Origin: Daucus carota subsp. sativus
Lineage: Eukaryota > Streptophyta > Magnoliopsida > Apiales > Apiaceae
Assembly: GCF_001625215.2 (NCBI RefSeq)
Contig: NC_030388.2
Coordinates: 24,850,558-24,914,557 of the forward strand
DNA length: 64,000 nucleotides
Reading direction: 5' to 3'
Numbering within the stretch: the stretch's first letter is position 1; every line of letters starts with the position of its first letter. The notes under the pieces were generated by a model, which saw only the letters and a list, made by a program, of their open reading frames with translations, searched no databases and was not told the origin of the DNA. The translations under genes were made by a program, and so were the position numbers. Below, one piece after another: positions 47,432 to 61,098 of this stretch.

Positions 47432-50400
47432 TATGTTTTATTATATTAAATTGCATAGACCATCTGACGTTAAGTGGTAATATTTGATCCTAAAAAGTTG
47501 ATTAATGTCATCTCTGTGCCCTTTGTTCAAATGTAATTTTTACATTGAGATGGTAAAAGGTAAAGTATATAATTATTCTGTTGTCACTACTGATACTTAG
47601 AATACTATTCCAAATTGTACCTAGTATTTAATTTTTGTAAGTAGAATGTGGTGTACCTTGATCTAACATGGTTTTAGCATCAGCTCTTCTGTCAATATGC
47701 TGTTATTACTTTTCATATATTTGAACAGTGTAATTAACTTATGTCTCTATGTTACAATTGCAAAATCAAAATGGTTCTCGAGGTGATAATTTTGAAGATG
47801 AGATTTTTTTTTTTTTTGATATTTATATGTCTTCTTGTTGCTATAGCAATGTCCTGTAATATAGTTAGTATTGATGATAAAGGACATAAATTCTTCAGAA
47901 AATGTAGTAGTTTAGTAATAATACTCAGTCTTATTAATACTAGAATTTGGCATATACAAAATTCACACCATCTTTTTATGCAGCAGAAATAACAGTTATT
48001 AATCTTATCTGATCATTTGAAGGAAACCTTGAAATTGATTAGGCAAAAGTTAGTGGACTATCACCTGCATTCAAATTTAAACTTTGCTTACAAATTTGTC
48101 CTGGAAAAGTGTATTACCAGGGTTTTCAAAAACTTCTCAGATCATGAATTAAAATGTTCAACTACTATGATCATATGTCCTCACAGGCCATAGAGCTATA
48201 AGATTTTTGAGCTGCACTTTTTAGTAGAATAGATTTATCTTGGCAGCTGCGTAAAGTTGTCCCACGTCCCTTTTTTCCCCAATGATCGATATCTTAAGTT
48301 AGGATTAGGTTAAATAAATTTGTAGTCTTGTTCCTTGAAGCACGGCTAACACTTAAAAGATAGTTTGTTGCTATAAAGATAGTTTTTGCTGATGAATAGT
48401 AATGCTTTAGATATCATAATATCTTTATATGAACCTTTTTTTTTGGGATTTGAGGTAGTAAATGGTATTTGTTATTTCCTGAATTGATGTCTCTTTGATC
48501 ACAGATATATGTGCAAAATTAGGTATTTTTGTTTTGAACTTCGAAGCAAAGGGTAACTTGAGAGGTAATTCACCAGTCACAGCTATAATTTTTTTGGCAC
48601 TCTTTCTTTTTGGAGTGTGAAAGTAGGTGTTCCATATTTTGATGGCAGATTATTGAAACTGTTTGATGAAGCCACCTGTATAATTATGTGATCAAGTTAT
48701 TAAACTACCATGAAATAATTCCATAATATTGTATCGTTCGAGTTGTAACTCTAAATATTGGTGTTTAACCCTTACTTGTACTGGCAGGTCGAATTTTATT
48801 GTTAAATTGTAGGCAAGAAGAGTGGTGGACTACAGGCGTAAGGTAATTCTTGAAGCGAAATGTCTCGAAAAAATAAAAAATAGTGATTGCTATTTTCACA
48901 TACTAAAACACAATTTGCTGAGCCAAATGGTATTAATTGGATATGGTCATCTTGGTAGGAAAAAGAATTTTTATTTTATAAATATGTATTTCTGAAGCTC
49001 TATTTCCTCTCAGTTGGTAACCATAGTAGTCTGCACTTGCAAGAAGTATGCCATTTAGAATGCAATGGCCATTTAAAATTTATAGGCTACCTCTATAACT
49101 AGTTTCAGTTATTAAATTTTGTTGCTTATAACATATGTTTTGAGATCTTTCTGTGTCTGAGAATGGTTAAACCATTAGAATGTGTGTGCACCTCTGTTAC
49201 CTGGACACTCCATTTTTGTCTTTATACCCGTGTCCTCTGGACATGACATGGGTGTGGGATCTTAGTCGGTTCCTTTTATTGCAAGTGGACAGTTAACCTT
49301 GTAGCATTCCAGTTCAAAATGAAAATTAAGGTCTTGTTACAACTTGTATAGAAAGAGCAAGGTCCATAAAATTGGTTCTCTGTTATTTTATTGATCTTAT
49401 GCTGCAATTTAACATAAATAACGAGGTTTATGTGATATATACATAGTAGACACTATTTTTACGAATATACAATCAATTAATCTATATCAAGTTCCACTCA
49501 TGTTAAGCTTACATGCCGAGTCCCCGCAACCATATCTAAATATGGTTTTGGATCCGTAACCAAGAATCCTAATTATTCTGAAACTAAAGACTCCGACTCT
49601 TGGATCTGCACGTGTCCGACACCCGTACCTGAGTCCAGGTAAATATGCACGCGAGTTCTTGCTTTTCATATAAATGTATTCGCACTGCTTGTCTTTGTCA
49701 TGGGAACATTCTTGTCATCCTTTTCCTGAAAGAAGAAATATTACATGGTACTGGAAGAAAGTGGCTGGTGTAAAAAAAATGCTGCTTGATTAATTCCAGC
49801 AGTATTGAGGCCTACTTGATTTTGGCTTTCTTGTTGCCCCTTGGCCCTTGCCATGGTGTCTTTAGATTATCGTTTGCTTCTGTCCTTTGTTTATTATTTC
49901 TTAGTTCTTTTTAGCTTGTTAATCTCTTTTTCAGTAGGAAAATAATATAGTTTATCATTTTATCTAGGGAAATTAATACTGCCCCCTCTCTTACATAGAG
50001 CATCCAGTAAAGTTTGTTGTCTGTCTGCTGAACTGAAGTTGAATTAGTTTTACAATTGCTTCAATTCTTCTGACCTATAATATTTAATCGGCTCGTATAG
50101 ATGTAGTCTTGTAGTGAAAGGCCTGGGTCTTGCCATATCTTACAGGAGTCTAAGGCTCTAAGCTGTAGAGGAATTATTTTTTATATATATAGTATACAGA
50201 TGCAGTGGTTGTAAAATGTTAATCTGCTCTTGCATTGATTTATAGCCTGCCCTACATAATTAATTTCTACACGACCTCCCAGATTTATTTCCAGATTTAG
50301 TAATCTGGACTTGGGTATGCAGAGAGTGTTTGTTCCATAGATACAAGGAAACGGGTACGCTGCCACGAACCGCGATCTAGATCGTTCGTACCCGATACGG

Positions 50401-53400
50401 TCGGAAACGCGAACGGAAACGTTCAGGGTCGCGACCCAGATCGCCGGAAGTGACGACCCGCAAGAACACACTTCATTCTTGTTTTGAACAATAGATCCAT
50501 GTCTATGTCATATGATAAGTAATTTATTTTATCAATAAATGTGTACTTTTATTTGTTATTCAATATCTTTTTCTTTATAAAAAATTATAAATGTATAAAT
50601 TATCAACTAAAATTGTATATTATAATGGAATTTATATATATGATTATAGAATTCTTTTTAAAAGGACCAATCGTACCCATACGTTCCATCGTACCTATAC
50701 GTTCCATCGTACCAGATTCACTAAAACTAATGTTCCACGTACCCGATTTCGTTCCCCGTTTCGAATCGAACCCAGTCCTATGTAACTATTTTGTTCTTTG
50801 TAAATCCACGGGGATAGTATTTCTTTAGCTTTGTTTATATATTTGCTGCACGACCCCTGGACGGAGCTACATACACTAGGGAGCTGTTGATAATTTTCGT
50901 TTAGAACGTCACAATATGTATTTGAGCAGTTACCTAATTATCCTCTTGTGTATCCTCGTCTAGTATCAATAAGCTTATTTTTTGTTGATTATCATCACTT
51001 GGTTTTGATGTTATTATCTTAACATTTGTTGATATGCAACATCCAGCTGCTTTAGTTTACTCTAATGGAGGTAACCGCTTAAGCCGTGAAGCAGGTATGT
51101 AATGCTTCCTTCCCATTTTATTATTGAAAATTTGCACCCCTCCCCCCTTTTCTTTTAGAGTATATTCTTTCAGATTTAGTTGTTTTTAATAGTCTTCAGT
51201 TTAATTATTCGTCATTCTAATATTTTTTGCGTAATAACCAAGTGGTCTGATGCACCGGAGTTGATCTGTCCATACTTGGTTAAAAGATTTTAAAAGTCCT
51301 GGTCACCTGGACGGCCGTCATCAAGGGGGAACAGATGGCGGTAGTTAAATTTGAGATCACCCGACTAACAACTTGACATGAGCTTTTGGGTGTTAAACTG
51401 AGAATTCGAAGTTGTGTACCTTGACCACTGTTGTCAACAAATTTCAGTATTGTTATACTTGATTTATTTGGCAAAATTCGTCTATCTAGAATTGTTAGAG
51501 GTTGAACTTATATAACAATAGATAGACTTGAGTCACTTAGCTCTGTATGCTACTGTAATTTGTTGCATCAATTATACTTCAAGGATCAACAAAATGTTAC
51601 ACTGATAGTAATACATTCATGTAATAAATATTATCACAAAGATTTAGCAACCAAAAAACCCTTCTAATAATGAAACGAGGCCTTGGAAAATCTGCAGAAA
51701 ACCCGAAATCCACACAGATAACGTGAAGGACTGAAGGGGCTTGTAGGGCTATGTATAAACGTAGGTTTGTGGGTGTTGGGTCAGAGGGGGTGGGGGTATG
51801 GGGACGGAAGTAGGGCTAGTTGGTTAGACAAGGTACGATGTGAGGAGGAGCAAATGGAGTATGAACCGTCGGGTCAGATTTTGTTTGTTTTGGGCAGCAA
51901 AGCGTTGTCAGGGCATGGGGACTGGCCTCAGTGCACTACTTGCTTATTATTCTCCTGTTATACCTACATATTATACACACACGAACCTGGAATAAGGGGT
52001 GGATGGATGGATTCCTTGACTATGTATACTGTGTTTTTCCTTTTGTCCTAGATCGCACAAGCACTACGAATCAACATTGGATTGCACACGAACAGCGCAA
52101 GGGCGATTCATCTGTGCTAAGATAACGTCCAAGGTCACTCCCTGCACCAACATATTATTGCTGGAGAGGGTTGAATGACTTCTCCCCTCGTATTTTGATT
52201 CAACGATTATGATTTTACTATGATTTACATGATCATGATCTAACCTCTTCTAAATGAATATTTTACATGTCTATGGATCATATAATATATTTTGTATCAA
52301 GACTTAATTTTTTATTAAGACTCGACTCAATCAACTTGACTCGACCCAACTCATCATGTATTAGGATTGGGTTGAATAATTTTTTAAATTAATGGATCAA
52401 AATTTTAGAAACCAATTCTCAAAAAAAATTTAGAAACCAAATTAATCGAGTTGAGTTATTAAGATGATCATGATGGGACCAATCCAACCTATGTGCAACC
52501 TAATTGTAATAATAACAGTAAATGTAGATTGATACGAAAAAAGTAAGATTCTGTATTGAATTATTGGACTGAAAATAAAGAATCTCCGATGTGGCCCTTC
52601 CTGAACTAAGCCTGTTCACTGGGCAGAACTAGCTAGGACACTATAATATACTCTATATCTTCTACCACAGTTACACGTTATGGTACGAAAGCAATGCATT
52701 GTTGTTACTTGTTATTACCGAATATCTATTTATGGGTTCATATCTTGAATGAATTAATGTTGTTTAGAGCAATCATCTGAGATGTGGTCACGATGCATCG
52801 GTCTATATCAACAGTAAAGTAGCTATTACAATTACGACCGACTGTTTAGCTTATTATGTAGCTTATTATCTACTACTCTGTGCAATTTTATGCTTGCCAT
52901 TGTATCTGTTTGGATTGGACGAGTCCTCGGTAGAAAACTAGAAATAGTATGAGGCAGAGCAAGCATGCGCATACACGATCGTGCACTCTACGCCCTTGCA
53001 TTGTCGAATATTTGCTGATAATCTATCTTAGGTACTACGAAACACGAAAGTATAAAAATTTGATACGAGTGTCTGACTCGAAAATAGCATTCGAAGGAAA
53101 ATTTGATTTGTGTATATGGACCGCAAAAGGCTGTCCATCCCCACTCTGAAGTCTGAATATACCATTGTGTGAGCTTAGACAGGCCATAGTCGACTTGAGA
53201 ACTGAGAGCAATATATATACATATTGTACTGAAACTAATTCTATTTGGAGATAAATTATGTTACAGCAATAACTCTGTTTGCCGTATCTACCATGATCAC
53301 ATCGTCATTCACTTGTCAAGTTTACAAGTACTTATTATTTGCGTCCTGAGACTACTTGCCACTTAGAGTGACAATACGCCCACATGCATGCACTACACTG

Positions 53401-54568
53401 TTAAACACATAGATAGAGGATTGTGATATACGGATAAGTGGTGTACAAGTGATTAGCTGCAGCCGTAGTACTCTCCAACACTATTTTCAGTTCAAATGTG
53501 CATTGCAATCTTGATTTTTTTAGCATATGAAATAAGCCCCAGACCTGCACGTTTAAGTTTCAATTGTGAAAACGAACGTTCCATGTAAGTTTGGGATAGC
53601 TGGAAAAATAAATGCATTTGAGTGCAAGTGTACGTGAATCTTAATTAGTTGTGGGTCTTGCACTCCTCATCTGGCCACGCACAACGCAAGTAATAAGTGT
53701 CCTGTTGTTTTGTTAAAGATTTTGTAATATTAGGACGGCTTTCGCTGAAAACTCGACTTGTTCTGAATTTTATGCGAGTCGAACAGCTTCCTTGAATGAG
53801 TTTCTCACTCAAGTATAGGAAATATGACATAAAATGCGGCTCCAAGAGTATCCAAGTGATTTCCTAATTTACCAGAACATCCTCAAAATTAATAGACATG
53901 TCCAATTTTTAGATAATCACGGGTCATTCTTTTTTAAAATTAAAAAATCATTTTTGTCCCCACGATTATTTGTGAAAACATAAAAAGGGCAGCATCATGG
54001 TTTCTGGTTTCGAGGGAACAGAGGCAAACCGATTCTTACGAAAAAGCCCTACTACAAGTACTTATACTGAGGCCATGGGGGCCGGCCAGTTTGTAGGTAA
54101 GTGTATTTGATGCGAAGACATGATGCATGTAATATATGAAATGCCCCACACAAGTACCAAGTAACACCTTGGTGAGCTGTTGTTATGTTCATGCCTTTCT
54201 TACTCCATGTATTCGGTTGTTATATTCTAACTACCAAGAAACACTTGCAACTTGCAAATGCATGCATGAGCATATATGTTTTTATTTGTTCTCGAACTCC
54301 AAATTACAGCATTTACGAATCTTTTGGTTGTACTGGACATATCTTATGTGTATATGTTACTTGTTTTGTTATCGTACATCAGCAACTTCATACATACATA
54401 AATATATCACCACTAAGTATATAGTTGGATTTAGTTGGGTTAGCAGGGATGAGGAAATTGATCAGGAAATTGTATTTAAATTTTTATATCTATTAGAATC
54501 ATATACGTTTGTCAAAAACATCTTTTTCGAACAACAAATTTTGATCGAAAAACTTACATCCAAAGTGC
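47432..54568. other. Long spacer with no recognised protein gene
   Basis: It holds the mTERF 3'-UTR, then sequence of moderate complexity with short open frames that look non-coding. Fragments near 49500-49650 (ctcttggatctgcacgtgtcc...) and 50330-50790 look like transposon remnants, by GC content and word use unlike their surroundings. The frame at 51767-52051 and others of 60-100 codons have no recognised similarity. Unrecognised non-coding transcripts are possible. Confidence 0.4.
50672..50707. repeat. 18-bp direct repeat, two copies
   Basis: cgtacccatacgttccat is followed directly by cgtacctatacgttccat, then a partial third copy (cgtacc). It sits within the probable transposon remnant at 50330-50790. 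Confidence 0.75.
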
Positions 54569-54573
54569 TTGAT

Positions 54574-56756
54574 TGTAACACCCCGACTTTTCGGGATATT
54601 AAAACTAAATCCAAAACTAAATTACAACGAATTTATTAATCTAAAATTCTATTACAAAGATGACTATTACAAAGGCGCAGCTAAAATCTATAAATCCACG
54701 TGTCAAACTTATCCGAAATCTCATATCATCGAACTGCACATCAACTAGCTTTTAAATCAAACCTGAAAAACTGAAAAAGGGGATGAGCTACACAGCTCAG
54801 CAAGTAACAATTTGATCAACAATTAATCTCGAAATTAGTGGGTGTTTTTATAAAACATTGTTCCTCAAAACAATAATAATTTTAAAAACACTTGTAAAAG
54901 CAAATCCAACCCACAGTTTATATTGTAAAAGCAAACAGAATTTAAAACAGAACCGAAATAAAAATCTTATAAATACCACAGTCTTGCTCTACGGCCACAC
55001 TTTCCCAGTGACCGGGATCTTATTCTTATTCTTTTGCCACACTTACCCAGTGACCGGGATCTAAAGTTCAATAATCACGCGCCCTTAGCAGGTATCTAAA
55101 GTTGCACACTTGTGCGCCTACTAAGGGTATCTAAGGCTAGTTCCGGAACTATAGCGTAAATTACGAACGGGTTCGAAACGTAGAGACTGGGTCTTCAAAG
55201 ATTCTCATATCTTATATCTTATAAACTTCGAAACAAAATTCTTATTCTTATATCTCATACAAAAATCAGAAATTTGCGAAATCAAAATATCCTTTCGAAA
55301 ATAAAAGTAAGTCAAAAGGTACTTACCTCAAAGTCGACACTTAAAATCCGAAATTAATAACACGAACAAAGCCTATACATTTAATTAATAAACAAAACAT
55401 AATTAACTTATAGTACATCTTAAACAATAAAGAGCAAGTCACGTAAAAAGTCTTAACAAAATCAAACTTTAACAAATAATATCAATTAACACATTTTCAT
55501 TTATCGAATAAGATAAATAACATGCATGCTGTTACAAATCTCAATATTAACCAAAGATAACTTCTGAATATGAGAAAATAGTCAACTGTAGAATTAAATT
55601 ACATTCAACAAGGATTCCAAAATGTCCAGATTCATAATAAACCGACAGATAACGAATTAGTTATGAATTTTAGAAGTTCAAGTAACAGAGCAGAATTTTA
55701 CTCAGGAGCAGTTTACATTCAAAGCAGATTTTCACAAAGCAAACAAACTGATATCAATTAGACTATAACTAAACACTTAAAGATCATTCTCCGAGGTTTC
55801 AGAATTGGTAAAGATCACAATTTTATGACAAATAACGAGGGAAATACAAATTTTTAAACACGGAACAACTCAGCAGAAAGGTATAAACAGCCCTGAATCT
55901 TTGTAAGTCAGTTTAGACAATTAGATAAATTTAAACAACAAATGGGTATGACTGATAACGAAATAATATATCTCAAGCTTTTCAGATTGGTATCATGAGT
56001 AAATTTTTGACATACGATCAATTTATAGCGAATTTTTGAACATGGGAAAAAGTTTCGCGACTAAGAACAGAAGGGTAACAAAGAATGTGATTTTTAGCAT
56101 AGATACACTGCTAATTTCGAAATAAGTCCTGAGACAAAAGTTGTAGATAACGAAAGGAGCTTTTCAGAATGTCCAGAATCAACAAAATCCGATCAATTTT
56201 CAATTTACTACGATTTTTACAACCCAACTGATTCACAGAAATTGCTATGTACGAATTTCAGCATAAACAAATAGGCAAACAAGATATATTCACATCAAAT
56301 CCACATGACAAGAAACAAGAAATCAATATCTCAAATCAACATATACTTGCAAAGATCGAAGAGAAAAGAAAACATACCTGTCCACGTAAAGTACTATACG
56401 ACTTATTCGGATTCTAGAGGGATTCTTATATAGCACATAAAACCAAATTGCAAATAGTAATTTCCAAACTTGGGTCACAATTTTCTCCACCTCATAAACC
56501 AATTTCCAAATATAAGGTCTTCTCAAAAAGATTTCAATTTTCGAAAATAATTCCACACTTCTTTCCATCAATAAAGAATCTTCTCTACTTTATTATTCAA
56601 AATAACTAACACGAAAATAAATTCTAGAAACTTCCAATTAATACTAAAATTTAAATATATAAATACAAACAATCTAAATCTAATATCTAACTCATAATAA
56701 CAATACTAATTAAATAGAAATATTTAAATAAATAAATAAAATCACAGGATTTTACA
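54574..56756 (-). mobile_element. Solo LTR of a large (Gypsy-type) retrotransposon, 2183 bp
   Basis: The ends are TGTAACACCCC and AGGATTTTACA, with an exact 5-bp duplication TTGAT outside (54569-54573 and 56757-56761). No gag-pol frame is present. On the minus strand the element starts TGTAAAATCC and ends GGGGTGTTACA, as plant Gypsy LTRs often do. A minus-strand TATA box (CTATATAAG, plus coordinates about 56427-56437) and a hairpin-like word near 54783-54803 support transcription in that direction. It could instead be a non-autonomous element with other ends, but the size and layout suit a solo LTR left by recombination. Confidence 0.75.
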
Positions 56757-57195
56757 TTGATGGTTACCGCCTTTGGTCGAGTATTGTGTTACAGGAACCC
56801 ATCCCTATGTACACAAGCACACCCAGGATTTCACAGCCTAGTCGAGGAAGTTGTAAGAAGATAATGGGAAGTCGCATTATCAGAGGGTATAAGATCAATA
56901 TGTTCACTTGTACCCAGCAGCATGTGAAAATCTACCAAATTGATAGAATTATGAATTTTGATACTCTGATATGAGATATGAACCGAAAAATTTGTTTTAG
57001 AAATTTGAGATGAATGTGAGAAGTGAATAAACACTGATGAAGTGCCGTTTATACTACTCTCTCCATAAAATAATATTTGTTTTAACCTGTTATACGTAAT
57101 TTGAAAATGAATAAATTTTTATATATTATTATTTTAATTTTCTAAATAAAATATAAATGTTAAATTTTAATTCAAAAAAGGAGAATTTGAAAATA

Positions 57196-57202
<7 letters not shown>

Positions 57203-57232
<30 letters not shown>
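57203..57232. repeat. (AT)n microsatellite
   Basis: A run of AT dinucleotides of about 30 bases within a wider AT-rich, partly hairpin-like stretch (57053-57258). The left edge of that stretch (actactctctccataaaa) may be a degraded Stowaway terminus. Confidence 0.7.
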
Positions 57233-57235
<3 letters not shown>

Positions 57236-57605
57236 TTTCATCTCAAATTACGTGTAAAAAAATTAAAATAATTATTGTTTCAGGACTTGCTTGACAATTT
57301 ATGAGCTTCTTTAGGAGTCCTCTTGCAGATAATGAGGTCTTTACATAATTTTTTGATACAAAGGTGAAGTTGATTATGCACAGACCGCACACAAACAAAA
57401 TGAAGTCTGAAAATAGTTATTTCAAAAAAAAATATTCGAAAGATAAGCATTGTTGAGAACCAGATAATTGTACATGTCCTAATGTCAATGATAACCTATT
57501 CGTGTAGTTTTGGGTGTATATCATGGATCTAAACTAGGATCAGTGTCCAGAATAATAATTTTAGTCTTGCGGGTATGTCATGGTTGTAAATTGTAATTAA
57601 GAATG

Positions 57606-58204
57606 CTTTGTTTTCTTCTTAGTTTTTGAATAATACTTCTTCTCGCGCGAAGCTTAGATCTAAAACCAGGGGAGATTTCATTGTCTCTCTTCCAAGCGGG
57701 TGAGTTTCAGTCCGATTTCTCTTTTTTTTTTGTGGTTCTATCCGGATCTATTTGCGGGAGAATTCTTAGATCTAAAATCATCGGAGATTTCGCTGTCTTT
57801 CTTCTCTGTTTCAAGCGGGTGGATTTTCAATCCGATTTCTCTTGTTATTGTGGTTCCGTCAGATCTAAGGTTGTGTTCTCTCCCTGGTGAGAGCTTTGTT
57901 TTTCGCTTCTTAGTTGTAAGCGGGTATTGATTTGGTGGTGAAAGTTTGTATGGAATCGCAGTTGTGGTCGATAGCTCAAACAATAGTCTTATCAGGACAT
58001 GATGAAGAGGGTACCAATAATTCAACGAGGATGCATGAAGCGGGTACTTGTATTTGTATATACATTTTCTTCAAAATATCGTTTAACTGTCTCTTAATGA
58101 GAACAGACGATTGCAATTTACAGTTTGTTCGACTCGATCATTGGTGTAGATGTCGTATGGCTTTTTATTATTAGATTAACACCTTTGTTTCAAAAAAAGA
58201 AAAA
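57606..58204 (+). mobile_element. Probable non-LTR retroposon with A-rich tail
   Basis: The segment ends in an A-rich tail (about 58190-58206). It is flanked by a 7-bp repeat AAGAATG (57599-57605 and 58205-58211) that may be a target duplication. The 5' part contains a 112-bp imperfect tandem duplication (ttagatctaaaa... at 57654 and 57766, each with ggagattt, aagcgggtg and caatccgatttctct-type words). The frames through the repeats give similar short peptides but no reverse transcriptase. It may be a truncated LINE or a SINE-like element. Confidence 0.45.
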
Positions 58205-58211
58205 AAGAATG

Positions 58212-61098
58212 AGTGTCTTAAGTAATTATTTTTTTAATAATATTTGATTAAAAAAATTTAATATTATACAAATAGAATTCTAAATTTTCAATTAGAGGAG
58301 TATCAAGATCATACATTATAAATTATTATTAGTGGAGTATCAAGATATGTATAGGAGCGATATTCCATTCACAATAATGCATCTAAATATATGACATTTA
58401 CTATAACGATATGTATTTGAGTGATGCTTCATTCGCAATAATGCATCTAAATATATGACATTTACTGATTGTGGAGTATCATAGACGATCCTCTCTACAA
58501 GAGAGTATTATAGCAATGCTACATTGAGCGGAATCTAGCCTATATGAATACTTCGAATAATATTTCTGAAAATGGATTTTTAGATAAATTAACATCTAAA
58601 ATTAAAATATGTATCCAAGGACGTTTTTGGCATCCACGGATCACGCACCCATCATAGAACCCTGTTCAATAATTAATAAGTGGAACGCATTAATAAGTGT
58701 AAAATTGCACTTTTTTGACCACGGTTAAAGTTTAGAGACAAAACAGCACCCTAGATACATGTGTAACGGGTGTTCAGAAAAGGTTAGTTTTACCTAATCT
58801 TCGTTGGTTAGTTGTGACTGAATGCCTGAACAACACTTAAAGACACATGCACATTTATACATGATTCAATGCAAATTTATGCAGTTGGTTATAATTCACA
58901 GTAGAAAAATGGGTACTTCTCTGTGTATACACACGCATGCATGCGTGGATTCAGTGCTGATGACATTATAAAATGCAGTTACCCCATTACAAATAGGCCT
59001 GGCAGTGACCACAATATCATATTTATATATCTGTTCAGATTACTATTTATGGTATTTTTGTCATAGTTTATTTATGCTCATTATTTGAAATATAAAAACA
59101 GGGTTGCAGGGGTTTCAAAGTCTTTGACCAAATGAGTCTCAGTTCTTTTGACATAAATAAATGGTACTAGTACATTCCTGCTACACACTTGCACAGTCCC
59201 CAGAGCTTAAATGAAAACGTCTTGTATTGGGTTTTCTGCTGCACTCAGCTACCTAAACCCTCCCCCTTAATTGTATTACCAGTACTTGCGACTTGAATGT
59301 ACAGTACCATAACGCACCACCACACGTACGAGAGGGTTGCAACAGTTTCATTTTTTCAAACAAATTATTTCTCTTTGGGTTTCCAAGGTACTTTATATAT
59401 GTTGTCATGTGCATAAAATTAGTATATTGGGTCCTTGTCCTTGGAACGATTGCCGGAATCGGAACCTGAACCTGTTGAGTAACATACAATTTTTGAGTCT
59501 TCGGATAAATATTTAGTGGCCAGAATTATATTCATCCAACTGTCAAAAGAGATTGTTGACAATCGATTGTCACTTGTAGGGATCAACCTCATCAGTGCAG
59601 AGTATATAATTATCAAAATATAATTATATTATATTTTATACATTTCATAATTGTTCTCTACAAGACTTGTATACTAAAATCAGTATACAAGATTAGGATG
59701 TTTCCCGGACTACAATCTTGATATATGGATTTGTTTCTAAATGTGTAAATAGTTAAAAAGCAAGATAATTTTGTAAAGCAAGAAGATTTGTTGTGATCTA
59801 TAACTAATTTATTTACTCTTTTAGAGGAGAAGAGTTGTTCCAATCAATCTGTCATGAATATCTGGAAATACAGTTATATATATGGAGAATTTGCATTTTG
59901 CAGGAAACTCTCCGCAAATTCTGAACTGTACTTTTGCATGATTGTTGATTAGTATCACTTGTTAAAGTGTCTGATCATACAAGTAAGCTTAACTAAGTAA
60001 TTAGGTTTTCTGTCGGCCATATTATTAGTTCCAAGTCTTTTTTAGATTTTAGACATGCAAATTACTGCTAAAACATAGTCCAAGCAAATGGTAATTTTTA
60101 TTCAACTTATATGGAAAGGGCTACCTTATGTTCTTGAAATGAAGCTATGCATGTATGTTTGTATGTCGACTGACAGGGAGGGTGGCCATCTCACTCATTT
60201 TCAACACTGAAAAGATGTGTCTTTTACACATCTACAATACAGGGACATAACATGATATCATGTAGTTGGGTCTTTCTTCTTGGTTTTTCAACAGTGACAG
60301 GCCCTGCACTTTCAGCCCTACTCCCTCACGTGTAAATCAATTCTATTGTTCTGTTTATTTTTAGTGCAATTTCTTTGATTTATACTGTGAAGGCAGACTC
60401 AATGTACTGTGCATACTATGCATGCTAAATGATGCATAGTTACCCTCAAGTCCTCAACATTATCTACAGCACCCCTTAACAAATATTCAAGAGGTCCACA
60501 ATCAGCTCACATATTTGTGCTTGAATATTTAAAAGTTTTACCATCAATTGTCGGAACAAGAGCTAAACGGTTGATCTATCTATCCAGGATTTATCGGAGG
60601 TTTATTGGAGATTTTTCGATAAATTAGAGATTTTCAATTAGTGATTGGTAAAATATTTTTAAAAATTAGTTGGGGATTGTTTGAAGTATTACGCAATTGA
60701 AGTCCCAAAATTTTATTATTATAAAAAATCATTGATGTATTTACATTCAATAATTTTGGAAGATGGTGATGTGAGATAAAATCAGTGGTTCTAAAAATAA
60801 AGTGTGCTCGGGTATACATTAAAGGGTACCTTCTGTTTTGCAGTAAAAATTTCTGTTTTCTGATGGTTTTAGTCAGTATGTTACCTACTGAAACACTCTC
60901 CCCCAGGTGTGTGAGTATGTTTATTATGCTAGTGGTCTGTTAGAAACACTTGCATTGGCTGATTTTGGTGTTTCAAGTTTTCTTCCATTCTCCCTTTTCT
61001 CCTCCTTGAATTTGAATTGGTCATGAAAATGATGAGTTGGTAAACAGTTCTGTGTCAGAAACAAATTAATCCAAAGCAAACCCACACATTACACATAT
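58212..61098. other. Spacer upstream of the MYB gene
   Basis: Mostly AT-rich with no recognised gene. A 64-bp partial tandem duplication lies at 58366-58466. The last kilobase presumably holds the MYB promoter, but no TATA box could be chosen with confidence. Confidence 0.4.
58366..58466. repeat. Short direct repeat, period 64 bp
   Basis: cattcacaataatgcatcta at 58366 recurs as cattcgcaataatgcatcta at 58430. Both are followed by the same aatatatgacatttact. Confidence 0.8.

Noticed and set aside
51767..52051. 94-codon frame with Trp- and Gly-rich start
   Set aside because: No recognisable family, no splice or conservation evidence, and it ends in spacer-like hydrophobic residues.
54136..54639. 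167-codon plus-strand open frame
   Set aside because: Composition is that of AT-rich spacer (Cys, Tyr, Ile, Leu runs) with no motif, and its end crosses into the solo LTR at 54574.
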